Assembly: GCF_010015445.1 (NCBI RefSeq)
Contig: NC_053123.1
Span: forward strand, 10,323,434 to 10,387,433
Reading direction: 5' to 3'
Length of the DNA: 64,000 nt
DNA from: Perca fluviatilis
Taxonomy: Eukaryota; Chordata; Actinopteri; Perciformes; Percidae
Every line of letters starts with the position of its first letter. Positions within the stretch are counted from its first letter, which is position 1. A model generated the notes under the pieces. The model did not search any database. It was not told the origin of the DNA and saw nothing but the letters and a program-made list of their open reading frames with translations. The translations under genes were made by a program, and so were the position numbers. Shown one piece after another: positions 24,829 to 35,493 of the stretch.

Positions 24829-24868
24829 TTTTTTCTCTTTTTTTTTTTTTCTCTCTCTCTCTCTCTCT
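24798..24868. repeat. Mirror-symmetric (CT)n-T(n)-CTC-T(n)-(CT)n pyrimidine tract
   Basis: Seventy-one consecutive pyrimidines. The tract reads CT repeat, fifteen T, C-T-C at the centre (24835-24837), thirteen T, then CT repeat. It is close to a perfect mirror repeat about 24836. Such tracts can form intramolecular triplex (H-DNA) under supercoiling. Confidence 0.95.
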
Positions 24869-25409
24869 AATGTTCTGCTTCTCTTTTCATCCATTTTCAA
24901 GGAATTAATAGCCTTTTTGTGGATAAAACTCAGAGGTGTAATTCTCAGAAAGCTAATTTTACAGTTTGGTGGGGCCAGCTGAACAGAAGGCAGCACAGAC
25001 AGTGCTAGTAAAGGTATTTATTTTCCAGAAGAAAGCAACGAAAAAGTGCTTGGAAATGTTAAATCACTGTTGAGTAACGATAAACTTTCTAATGCATCTC
25101 TCCATGCTGTTGTGACATTTATGTTAATATGCGTTATGCATGCGCACTTGTTGGAAGCAACAGATTGCACGGGTGTTGTTTGGTGACATAGGCGTTATCG
25201 CTGGTGCAGTGGCTGCTGTTCCATGATTGTTTGCTTGCTTTTGAAGTAACCGTTTTTAAATGGCCCACATTGATGTACAAACAGCAGTTACTCTGCAGTT
25301 TTAGTCTGTTTGAAAAAAAGTTTGATGAATCGTTGTCAGATGTGATTGTTCAAGGCCCTTGAAGTCAAAGACTGTGTCACATACATCCCAGCAGAGACAT
25401 CACATCTGT

Positions 25410-25500
25410 TCTGATCATTAAATCAAATTAAATCAGGCTTATTTGTCTCTTGTAATCATACACAGTACAACGTGTAGGGAAATGCTTTTGTGCCTACAGC
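25410..25500 (-). mobile_element. Possible LINE 3' end fragment
   Basis: Read on the minus strand, the sequence runs through a TTGTACTGTGTATGATTACA phrase and ends with AAGAGACAAATAAGCC. That is like the 3' tail of several fish non-LTR retrotransposons. No protein-coding remnant was recognised next to it, so both family and borders are uncertain. Confidence 0.4.
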
Positions 25501-25842
25501 GCCAGAAAGCAAGTAACAAATAGAAAAAAGTAGAACAAAATGGAACACTATAGAATACAATAAAATGAAAAATATTTTACAAAAGGAGTTTTAGAGAAAT
25601 GAAACGATGAAACCGTATCACCATGAATGAGTATTAGAAAATATAAACAGTATAACAAGTTCATACATACATTGTATAGCCAGTGGATGAATTGCAATGG
25701 TGAGATTTTATGAGTTACTGTATGTGTAATGAGTTAAGAGAATCGCTTTATCCTCATTAACCAGTTAAAGCCAACAGAGAAAATAGGGAGTACCTTACTA
25801 TAAAGATAAGTGATGGAAAGGATTGCAATTAGACACCCAATA

Positions 25843-26277
25843 ATCTATAGCCACGATGTTCCACTTCCGGGATTGCTCCGTTGCCGACAGAAATTCCACC
25901 GTATTTCACTCATTTAGGCCGGATATCCGTTGCCTTGGGCTTCCTTTTTTGTTAGCATTTTAAAATCAGTCGATTTATGAGGACTATGGTTACACCTTTT
26001 CTCAGATCTCTGCAGGGTAAATCCAGACAGCTAGCTAGACTATCTGTCCGATCTGAGTTTTCTGTTGCACAATTAAAACAATTTTTGAACATACACATGT
26101 TCCACCAAAACAAGTTCCTTCCGGAGGCTATTTAGCAGTGGCACCTTTCTCTGGTGCTTAGCACCGCCCAAGACAATTGTGATTGGTTTAAAGACATGCC
26201 AATAAACCAGAACACGTTTTTCTCCCATCCCGGAATGCTGTGTGGGGTAGCCAGACCCTGGCAAAGCGAGACTAGAG
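25843..26277 (+). mobile_element. Repeat family X copy A (short-TIR DNA transposon)
   Basis: One of three copies in the window, with those at 46436 and 62188. All share a core with AGATCTCTGCAGGGTAAATC, CAGACAGCTAGCTAGACTAT and GATTGTGATTGGTTTAAAGA. Candidate target duplications ACCCAATA lie at 25835-25842 and 26278-26285. The ends resemble TCTATAGCC and GCGAGACTAG. No transposase is encoded. I recall this as a very abundant percomorph interspersed repeat whose superfamily I cannot fix. Confidence 0.75.
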
Positions 26278-26285
26278 ACCCAATA

Positions 26286-28499
26286 TTGACAAAATGTTGT
26301 CAGTTTCCCTTTGTGGCTTTTGTTGTTTTATGATTTCCTTTTTGGTTTTTGTTTATTGACATATACATTTGTTCATATTTTTAACAATTTAATAAATAAT
26401 TTATTTTTCTCATTACAAAGTGTCATTACAGAGATCGATTAGCACATGAAAATAATGTGTTCAAGCCTACTGTAGGTTGACCTGAGCATAAAGGGATTAA
26501 GTTGAACATGGAAAAACATGGGAGAAGCATGAGTCTGATTACCTGTATTTGAGCCAGAGCCAGAGAAAACCAACATCTGTGATGTAGCAGGGTGGGTGTG
26601 AAGCCTTGTGCCAACTTAATGTGTGAGTGTGAACCTTGATCGCTGACAGGCATGCTCCTGAACCACACCGTACAACACACACAGCCAGTTCAAGTTGAAG
26701 GGCACTTATTTTAGTCTAGTGTGACGCACTACATGTACTAGACATTAATAAAACCTTAAAACACAAGATTAATGAACAACATAAGTAACGTGTGCTACAG
26801 CTGAGTTTGCAAACACACTTCGTTCATGCCCTGAGCAGTCTCAACAACATGCATTATTCAAAACCAAAACAGAACGAAGTATACGCATTAAAAGCAAGCA
26901 CAACATACCTCACCATATTGACACTCAAGCGAGTTTATTGTAGAACTAAAATAGAATATGTTCCATAACTATGTTTTTAGGATATTAGTGTAGGGCATTA
27001 GTCCATTTTTTATTTTTTTATTCATGGTGATGATGGTTATTCTAGTGAATGTTTTCTGTATTCATGTATAAATGTTTTTTGGTCTATAAAATGTCAGAAA
27101 ATAGAGGAAAAATGCCCATCACAATTTCCTGTAGCCAAGGTATTTTAATCAAAGAGCTTAATTTATCCAACAAACAGTCCAACCCCCATTATTCAGTTTC
27201 TGATTACAGAAGACAAATGAAAGCAGCATATCCTCTTAATTGAGAAGCTGGAACGACGAAATGTTTGACATTTGGAAAATGAATGATCAAAATTTTTCAA
27301 AAATTTCCTGATGATCAACTAATAGATTACGCGGCTAATTGTTTTTAAAAGAATCAAAAATAAAACTTATCCTTCTAACCAATATGTCTGGTTACTGGCC
27401 GATATAAATCACAAACAATCCAAATGAATTAAAACCTCTTTCCACGTTTACATTTTGACTTTCATTCAGAGCAATAAATCCAAAAGCCTTGCCTAACGAT
27501 GAAGTTGACTAATGACAGAGAGTTGATTTAGTGGTGATTGTGCTTTTAAAGTGCCTCATCTCGTGGCTCAGGAGTTTGGCTCGATCAAATGTACAGCAAT
27601 TACATGTTGCTCCCTTCTATTAACCTCTGGGATCGTACAACAATCAAGATGGATCTGTCTTCTGCAAATTAATGTCGTGAGACAGTGTAATGACAGTAAT
27701 TGGCTATGTGACTCTTCCCCTAATCTCTTATGCAGAGGTAGAAATTACCTGACAAGTGGCTTCTATGACAGAGCGACGGCTCCTGAGATGAAGCTCACCG
27801 AAGCAGCCCATTAACGGTGTTGACAAGTACGTCTTCTTGTCAGGAGCGTGTTGCCTGTGAAGCTCCTTAAAAGTGACTCCAGTACATAAATCAATTCTAA
27901 AAATAAACAGACTTGCAAAAAGTGTATTCAAGGGCTGTCATCATCAGTTGTGCCAAGCATGACATGACAGTTCTCATTTTTAGATACTCTCTTCTTGACC
28001 TTAGTCTTGTTCATCTAAACAACATTTTCATGTCTGACTCAAATTTACCTCAGTTCCTCTGATTCATCATTCATAACAGGCGGTCAAGACGAGGCACATC
28101 AGCTCCCTGAAGTCTTTAGAGTAGTAGCTGCAGAAGTCTGTGGAGATATTTCTAGGCAGCCTGTGCTCTCTGAGAGCGCACCTTTTTTCGATTTCTCTGC
28201 CATCGCGCCGAGCTCCCTGACACAGTTATCAGAGGTCAGGTTCCAGCATCTGTCCGCTCGAGACACTCCTCACACAGGACATGCTGCTTATCTCCGTGGT
28301 TACAGTATCCCCAAGGAAGTCTCAGGGGGATGTCTTTGCCAGAATTGAACTTGACAAAAGCTAAATGGAGATCTGAAAGTGTTACTTGTGGTGACAAACA
28401 GGGATGCTCTTATTTATTATAATGAATCCGTATTGGCGACAATACTAGCCTATATTATATGTATCAAGCATCAATCAGATGTGAAAGAGCCACATTAAG
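26286..28499. other. Intron stretch, mostly unique DNA
   Basis: No gene supported. The segment 27540-27960 is repeat-poor with balanced composition and is listed as a candidate conserved non-coding element. The rest is AT-rich without visible element ends. Confidence 0.45.
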
Positions 28500-28800
28500 G
28501 CATACACATTTTGGGAAATATGCTTAATCGCTTTCTTGCCAAGAGTTGGATGAAAAGATCAATACCACTCTCATATCTGTCCGGTAAATATAAAGCTACA
28601 GCTAAGAGATGGTTTGCTTTGCTTAGAACGACGACTGAAAGCAGGGGGGGAAACGGCTGGCTTTGCTCGGTCTAAAGTACAACAAATTAAAAAACAAAAA
28701 TGGCAAAGCAGCACCTTCTTTTTGAGTTTTGACATTACTCCAGGAAATAGTCGGGCACATATCTCCCTGTGAAACCCTGAGTTCTTGGTTACACTTTTTA
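28500..28800. mobile_element. Interspersed percomorph repeat, class unresolved
   Basis: Phrases such as TCGCTTTCTTGCCAAGAGTT and AAGATCAATACCACTCTCAT, followed by a GGTTTGCTTTGCTTAG segment, match a repeat I recall as dispersed in percomorph genomes. No terminal repeats or coding sequence were found. Borders are approximate. Confidence 0.5.
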
Positions 28801-31160
28801 ACTTTTAAAATGTTATTTTACAAATTATAAACAAGCTACTACTAGGCTAAGGTAAGTTAACCATCCCCTGGTCCGTAGCTTATTATTCATACTTCATTGT
28901 GTCAATAAATAGCGTTGGCTCAATTCCTGTTATTTATACATCTTGACACAATGTTTGACCTTTTTTATCATTTTGTTATCCTTGCATCCAAAACACAGTA
29001 CATATGTGAACATTAAAGTATACGTACCAATACAGATGTTAATGATCATAGTGTACATACCATATATATATTCACTTATACATACATATCGAAACATTCA
29101 TGCACAGCATATTGCACAGGTCAGCTAGAGTATGATAGCTTACGAATGTGTCATCTGATAGTCAAGCCCTGTCGCTCACACTATGACAGGAATTTTGTCC
29201 TGTTTGAGAATATACAAGGTGCATCTGCTGGTGTGCCCAATTCATCACTATTGTATTTTCTGTCACTGCAGGAAGTCTCTTTTTACTGCATGTTGAAGTT
29301 TGCTATGTGGCTTATTTTGGTACTAGTTTTAAAAAAAATTTTTTTTATCAATAATTAGTGGATACGTTCCACATGGGAATTCAAATTGTATACATTGACT
29401 GTACTTTAGCTGTGATTTTCAGACAGTGAGGAATGAGAAATGGCATTTAGGGTGTGATTCTTGTCATATTAAAATGCTGTCAACCAAATCCAACAACTCT
29501 CCCTTCATGTGTTGTGTGGTGGCCAGACGATTTCTTTCACCGGCGTTGTGGGACCTTTCTGCACCTCCCAAATCTTTCATTTCCATAGCTGCCTCAGTGC
29601 GAATGTCTGCTTCAGGCGGTGTTTCCCTGTGGAACACAAGCTCTTCATTATCAAAAGTCCCTCGCCGACCATCCTCCACACTTCTCTGACCTAATGACTT
29701 TCTGGAGAGCGGAGCCGCAGTTTTAAGCTCATCCCTGTTTCTTCTGCATGCAGCAGCAGCCAAGGCACAGCATCCTTGTTTTTATTCCAAATGGTAGGAT
29801 GAGAAAATGCGATGGCCCTTTTGTGGCATTAAATATTGATGTGTATTCTCACACACGCAGCCGAGAACTAAAGTTGAACGAGACAAAAGAGAGACTATTA
29901 GTGTCTTTTTAGTGATTGGCAATTAACATTAAGGAGGCAACATCTATTTTAGACCAAAGTTTCTTTTTAACATCCTGTTATGTCATTTCATTGTTGAATT
30001 AAAGTCTTATTTTAAGTGGAAGCTGACACAAGGTTACCAATTGAATATTGTTACTGTAATGAAGGTGTTTTTAGGACATCAATCTTATTATTTTAAGTAT
30101 TAAACACAGGTGCCTTCTAAGGGCTTTAAAAAATATATTACACCACAAAAACATTAACAAGCAACCAGCATTTTTGTTTTTATCTTATATAAAATAATAA
30201 GTCTTTGAACATGTTCTTTTTTTTGCTGTGGCATTACTTTGCTTTCAAATGAAACCACCTAAGACTAATTTGAAATTTAAATTGTTTGAAATCTATATTT
30301 TTTGTTTTCTTCAAACAATTCACATCAAATTATTTTATTTTGAAATGTTCAAATACAAGCTGTATTCATAAGAACAAGTTATGTTTTGTGGTGTGTTTGT
30401 ATAAATGATTAGAAGGTTTCCATTAAACTACATATCCATCACATTTCATATCAGCTGTTTAAAGCACCCAGACCCATTTCAGTTGCTTTGTACAATAGTT
30501 AATTGTTGCTTGTCTGGATGCATATGACCCCAATCAATGATTAATCAAGCCCTAAAGCAATCTGTCATTTTTATCATAGTGACTCTCATTGTGTAATGAG
30601 GCATGTCTGCATTACATTTGTATGTGTAAATCTGTACTAATTTACATCATAAGGTACCCAGCCTAGCAACTGCAGATGGTCAACAGAGGAAACAAACTAC
30701 ACTTTAATGCGGTGTCACTATGTTCTGTTCATTCTGCATATTTCATCTAATAAAAATGTCTAATTTCAGAGCAAGTAATGATGAAAAACTCTTAGGGCAT
30801 AAGGACAGTCTTGCCGGCATATTCAGACAAACAGTATGTAAGCAGCACTACAAGAAACAACTGATTTTGATTTAGAGTCAACATCAGAAATAGCTTTGTT
30901 GTACGGCCATTATTTCTTCTTTTTAATATATTGTTTTTTCTGAAATACTGTAACTCTTGAAAAGGCTGTTGTCCGACTGTGGCTGTGAAATGTTATTACT
31001 AAGAGGAGAAACATAGCTCAGAGGCCTCTGAAGCTTGTTGAAATTGAACATTGTGTTATTAAGTAAATAATCTTTATTTATGTAGCAATACCCCACGATA
31101 GCCGCCCCAAAATGAAACGTGCATACCATACGAGGCAAGAAACTTTTTTATCATTACTTT

Positions 31161-31164
<4 letters not shown>
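28801..31164. other. Intron stretch, mostly AT-rich unique DNA
   Basis: No gene supported. The 29400-29770 part is less AT-rich, with overlapping short open frames on both strands and no domains. Confidence 0.45.

Positions 31165-31235
<71 letters not shown>
31165..31235. repeat. (AT)n microsatellite
   Basis: About 71 nt of alternating AT. It creates an artefactual Tyr-Ile open frame. It is followed by a T run and CTCTCT at 31242-31262. Confidence 0.96.
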
Positions 31236-31239
<4 letters not shown>

Positions 31240-31799
31240 ATTTTTTTTTTTTTTTCTCTCTCAAAGTGGCACCAACTTCTTTCTCTATGGTTTATGTCTT
31301 AATATTCCAACCCCTGATATTATGTATCACTCGGTATCTGACAGTAACCCAACACTGATGCAAATGAAACAGAGGAGGAAGAAAAAGTTAACAGCTCACC
31401 CCACTCCTACACTCACGCACAGAGAAAAGCATATACGTATGCAGGTTGTGCTAAAAAATTGTGGGCTGTGGCTGTCATGGACTGTTATTCATAGACAATA
31501 TAGAAGGCACATACGATTGTTTATTCACAATTCAGCCAGTTCTGGGAGTTTTTGATTTGGGAACTTACTTTTTGTGATTGTATTATCCATTTGTGTTTGA
31601 TTGGATGCATTTTTAGACTATGAATGGTCTAACTAGCATTTGTGGTCAGTGCTTGCTTTTTTTTCTGACAGTGTATTTGTCCATCAAGAAAACAAATATT
31701 CTATTTCCCCAAATAATAGTAGGCTGCATGTCGCAAGTTTGTGTTAAACAAGACATTTTTTTGTTATGGGTACTTTAAATCAATAATGATGGTGATAAC

Positions 31800-32405
31800 A
31801 ATATTATTATTAATAATAATGCATTTTATTCATATAGTGCTTTTTACAACACTCAAAGATACTATACAGAGTTTAAAAAAAATAAAGAAATGCACACACT
31901 ACAAATACACACAAACCTTAATTAAACCCTAACTCTAAAAAGGTGAGTTTTGACTTGTGAATTGAACACAATGGACAGATTGTTGCATTCACAGATGTGT
32001 TTGGGGAGGGAGTTCCAGAGGGAAGGGGCAGCTATGGAAAAGGCTCGTCACCCCAGGTCTGGTGCTTGGTCCTGAGTCATGGAGACAGGATGTTGGCATC
32101 AGAGGAGTGGAGGCTGATGGAAAGGAGTGTGGTGGTGGAGCAGGTCGGTGAGATAGGCGGGGGCCCTGGTTATGGAGGGCTTTGTGAGTGAGTAGGAAGA
32201 CTTTGAATTGTATCCGTTGTGGGACAGGGAGCCAGTGGAGGTTCTGGAGGACTGGGGTCATGTTTACGTCATACTGGGGGGTTTCTTCAGCACTCTGGAT
32301 GGTGTACCATTAAGAATGTTATTGCAGTAGTCAATTCTGGAAGTGATGAAAGCATGCATCAAGGTTTCGGCAGCTGAGGAGAGTGATGGGTGGAGAGGAG
32401 TTATG
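31800..32405 (-). pseudogene. 3' fragment of a non-LTR retrotransposon (L2/Rex1-like) reverse-transcriptase ORF
   Basis: On the minus strand, 32307-32359 reads HAFITSRIDYCNNILNG and 32200-32260 reads TPVLQNLHWLPVPQRIQFKV, both hallmark motifs near the C-terminus of fish LINE reverse-transcriptase proteins of the L2/Rex1 type. Between them the usual segment is shortened and frames change, so the ORF is broken. Downstream, LELPPQTHL is followed by a short 3' UTR ending in ATGAATAAAATGCATTATTA and ATT repeats at about 31800, the 3' terminus of the element. The copy is 5' truncated, as is usual for LINEs, and dead. Confidence 0.8.
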
Positions 32406-32679
32406 TTCTTTAATCAAGAGTGTATAAAGCAATATTAAAGCTTTCAGTTTCGATATTTAATGTCCGCTACCATGCCCTTGTAGGGTGCCTTAGGCCATGT
32501 ACATGCATTTTATGTCTGCAGCATACTTGACATGTTTTACAGTCTGGAAAATGACATTCTACCCCTTTTTTGTATGTGTCCATGACTACATGGAAAAGTT
32601 ATTATCATAATAATAGAGAAATGCTGTTACCTTTGCTACAAAAAGCTTTTAAAAACAATTTTTTTTAGGATGGCTTTTT

Positions 32680-32876
32680 TTTGGGGGGATTATTTTTTTG
32701 AGCTTTTCCGCCTTTAATTTTTGACAGGACAGCTAGGTGAGAAAGGGGAGAGAGATGGGTAAGACATGCAGGAAATTGTCGCATGTCGGATTTGAACCCT
32801 GGATCTCTGCGTCAAGGCATAAACCTCTCAGTATATGTGCGCCTGCTCTACCACTGAGGCAACCTGGCCACAGGGT
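32680..32876 (-). mobile_element. tRNA-derived SINE (second family), minus orientation
   Basis: On the minus strand the tRNA-like head reads GCCTCAGTGGTAGAGCAGGC (A box, 32842-32861) and GGTTCAAATCC (B box, 32788-32798). The body has TTTCCTGCATGTCTTACCCA and then CTCTCTCCCCTTTCTC, with a tail rich in A. The family is the same as at 21562 and 38605. The promoter boxes are well preserved. Confidence 0.88.
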
Positions 32877-34548
32877 GGCATTTTTTAAGGTCCTACTGTT
32901 ATCTTATCTGTCTGTGCATGTGTGTGAATTTTTACAGAGCATATTTGTATGCTATATGTATTAAGCACCTGCTTGTGTGTATGCATGAACACATTTAAGG
33001 ACTTAACATCTATTTTCGAAAGTGCTATATATGTAAATGTATTACTATTGTTCTTTTGTAAGTACATGTTAATATTACTACCACTAGTAGTTGTGAAGTG
33101 ATAAATACAGTGTGTCCGTGTGTGTGTCTGTGTGTGTCCAAGTGACTCTGAGGACTAGGCAAGAGGCATTAGAACAGCTGGAAACAAGCTGTAAAATGGG
33201 GAACTAAAGGGTGGAAACATCTCCTTGAAGAGAGAGCACTGAAACACGGTGAACCATTTCAATCAGCGCAGAGCAGCAGGAGACTGCAACGTCCACATTC
33301 CACATGGTCATAGATCGGTGCAATATGTGCCGCAGTGATAACAACAAACAGCATCATGCAAAACCCTGCTGCTGGCATGAAAAGTCAGAACTTTTCACAT
33401 TTCTTTGAATAAGGATAGTGTTTTGTGCTTTCAAAATGGGCAATACTTATCATGTTTCTATAAAAAGAACAAAACACTAGCCCCTGCTGAGGAGAGGATC
33501 CCAGTTCTGAACTATCAAATAGCTCTTGTGTACGTATGCATTGTTGGATATTTTATTGCTTTCATGTTTAGGGCATTTCTACACTGAACTCGGTCAGGTT
33601 TTTTTTTTTAAGATATACTAGGTCATTTGAGAGAAACAATGCGTTTATATAAAGAGTAGCATGGCAAGAAAAAAGCATCTGAATGATCCGCAGGCTGCCG
33701 CTGTACTATTGTCAGATGAGTCAAATGGCAATCCTCCTGGCTGATATAAGCCTCATTATTTCCAGTGAAAACTGACAGTAAGAATGTCAGAGATGGGGGT
33801 TTGTAGCTTTGGGCTATTTGCTGCTCCAGGAAAGTAAAATCAGAACACTGCGGTTGTTCTAGAAAATACAGCAACCGCAGGAGCAAGACTTCAATCAAAT
33901 GGTCAAAGAGAAAGAAATATAAAGTTTTGACATGGCTTAATTGAAGTGTAGGTTGGACTTTCATTTTTAGAAACCGATACTTGCAGCACCCAATTACAGT
34001 ATAAACGTAAAGCAGTTTTTCTTTACAGAGAACACTGACACTACATTGGGTGTTGCATGCACATTTCTTCAAAAACGGCTGTTGTTTGCTGGCATAATAG
34101 CATGTCATAATTATTTTAATGAGGACAATGCTGCTCAGTTCTTATAATAATGTGTTATATAGTAATGTGGCATATTATTTATGCCGGTCTTTGCCGTAGT
34201 AATGTAATGGCCCATTTGCATTTGGTTATCAATGCGGTGTCTTTTTGAATCGAACTATAGTACCTTTTGAACATTTTATTATAAAATAGAAAAGTATGGT
34301 ACCTGAGTTTTATATGTTGCACTACATTATACAGTAATAAAATAAAAAGGAATGAACCATGTATTTAAGTTTATTTAAGCATTAATAAAAAAAAAAAATA
34401 TGGTAAAACAAGGTAAAACATTGTGCATGGAAGGTCAGAAACCAAGAAAAGGCTTATAAAGATACCACTACTACTGTAAGTGACACTAGTTACTAAGCAG
34501 CAGTGATATGGAGCTAAATCAGGGCCAAATGTTTTGTTAATTTGAAAA

Positions 34549-34556
<8 letters not shown>
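32877..34556. other. Intron stretch, nothing recognised
   Basis: No gene supported. It includes an imperfect (GT)n run near 33110-33147 and the window's longest open frame (33623-34108, minus), which I reject as coding. Confidence 0.5.

Positions 34557-34597
<41 letters not shown>
34557..34597. repeat. (AT)n microsatellite
   Basis: Forty or so nt of AT dinucleotides directly after a poly-A run, followed by a short hairpin (about 34602-34620, TTTAGTTTT/AAAACTAAA). Confidence 0.94.
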
Positions 34598-34602
<5 letters not shown>

Positions 34603-34813
34603 TAGTTTTAAAAAACTAAAACTTGAAAAAATAAAACCATTTATTCAAACTAAAAATAAGTGTACCAATTTTCTTACAGTTTGAATACAATTGAGATTAA
34701 ATTCTGGAATTATTTTTTAATAAATTATACATTTTCATTTTTCACTTTTGTATTTGTTTTCAGTTCCACATTTCATGTTTTCAGATTCAAAACTTTTTTT
34801 TTTTTTTTTTTTA

Positions 34814-34890
34814 CAGCTTCAGATCAGTTTTTTTCAGTTTCAGATCTGTTTTTCAGTTTCAGATCATTTTTTTTCAGTTTCAGACTTTTA
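34814..34890 (+). repeat. CAGTTTCAGATC minisatellite, about 20-bp unit, four copies
   Basis: Four imperfect tandem units, each CAG(T/C)TTCAGA followed by TC or CT and a T run. Related single motifs (TTTTCAGATTC) lie just upstream near 34780, suggesting the array extends in degraded form. Confidence 0.85.
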
Positions 34891-34950
34891 GCCCCGATTT
34901 TGCTTGGGCTTCAACTCAGAGGAGCGTGGAATTATGAGTGACAGCCTAAA

Positions 34951-35493
34951 AGCCAGGACACACCGACCAGATGGCCGACCGTCAACAGAAAAGCCAGTCG
35001 AAATGATCAGTCTCCCCGTGTTGGTCCAAAAAGTGCCACAGAACACACCAAAGAGACGAGACGTAATACGCCTCCATAACAGCAGGCGGCGCTAATCTGT
35101 ATTGCTGCCCAAAAAATGAAAACCGGCAGCTGATTGGACGAACGCGTCCCATGGGTTTGTTTTCTCCGGAAATTCAAAGCCAGACTGTCATGGCGGCCGT
35201 TCAGAATACGATCTCATCTCATCTCAGAAATAGGCCATGCAGTTGCTGAATCTGTCTTCATTTCAGCTCAACAAAGGTCAGTTTAAAAGATTTTCGTCAG
35301 ATTTTGAGAGACTCTAGTCATGCTCATTCCGCTCGCCATTTCGGGTGGAGTACCGACTGCCCTGCCTCCGACTGAACATGTCAGGTCGGTGAAAATGAAC
35401 GCCGCAGGACCCCAGACTGATGACAGCACGGGACACACCGAACAGGCTTGAGTCACTGACCTCGCCAGATTTTCAGCCCTGTGTGTCCCGGCT
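34951..35493. mobile_element. Inverted-repeat element, probable MITE
   Basis: The left end AGCCAGGACACAC (34951-34963) and the reverse complement of the right end AGCCGGGACACAC (35481-35493) match at 12 of 13 positions. The interior is GC-richer than the surrounding intron and has no transposase. The target duplication is unclear. Internal GACACACCGA motifs occur near both ends in direct and inverted forms. The class is not resolved. Confidence 0.5.

Noticed and set aside
29464..29763. Overlapping open frames of 99, 87 and 61 codons on both strands
   Set aside because: The frames compete on the two strands, carry no domain and lack convincing acceptor and donor pairs. At most this is a unique block worth a conservation scan.
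31112..31555. 147-codon plus-strand frame
   Set aside because: Its first part is a Tyr-Ile repeat produced by the (AT)n microsatellite; the remainder has no recognisable domain.
33623..34108. Longest open frame in the window, 161 codons, minus strand
   Set aside because: No signal peptide, domain or sensible composition; it starts without a promoter context, lies in AT-rich intron and has no splice or homology support. One frame of this length is expected by chance in 64 kb searched in six frames.
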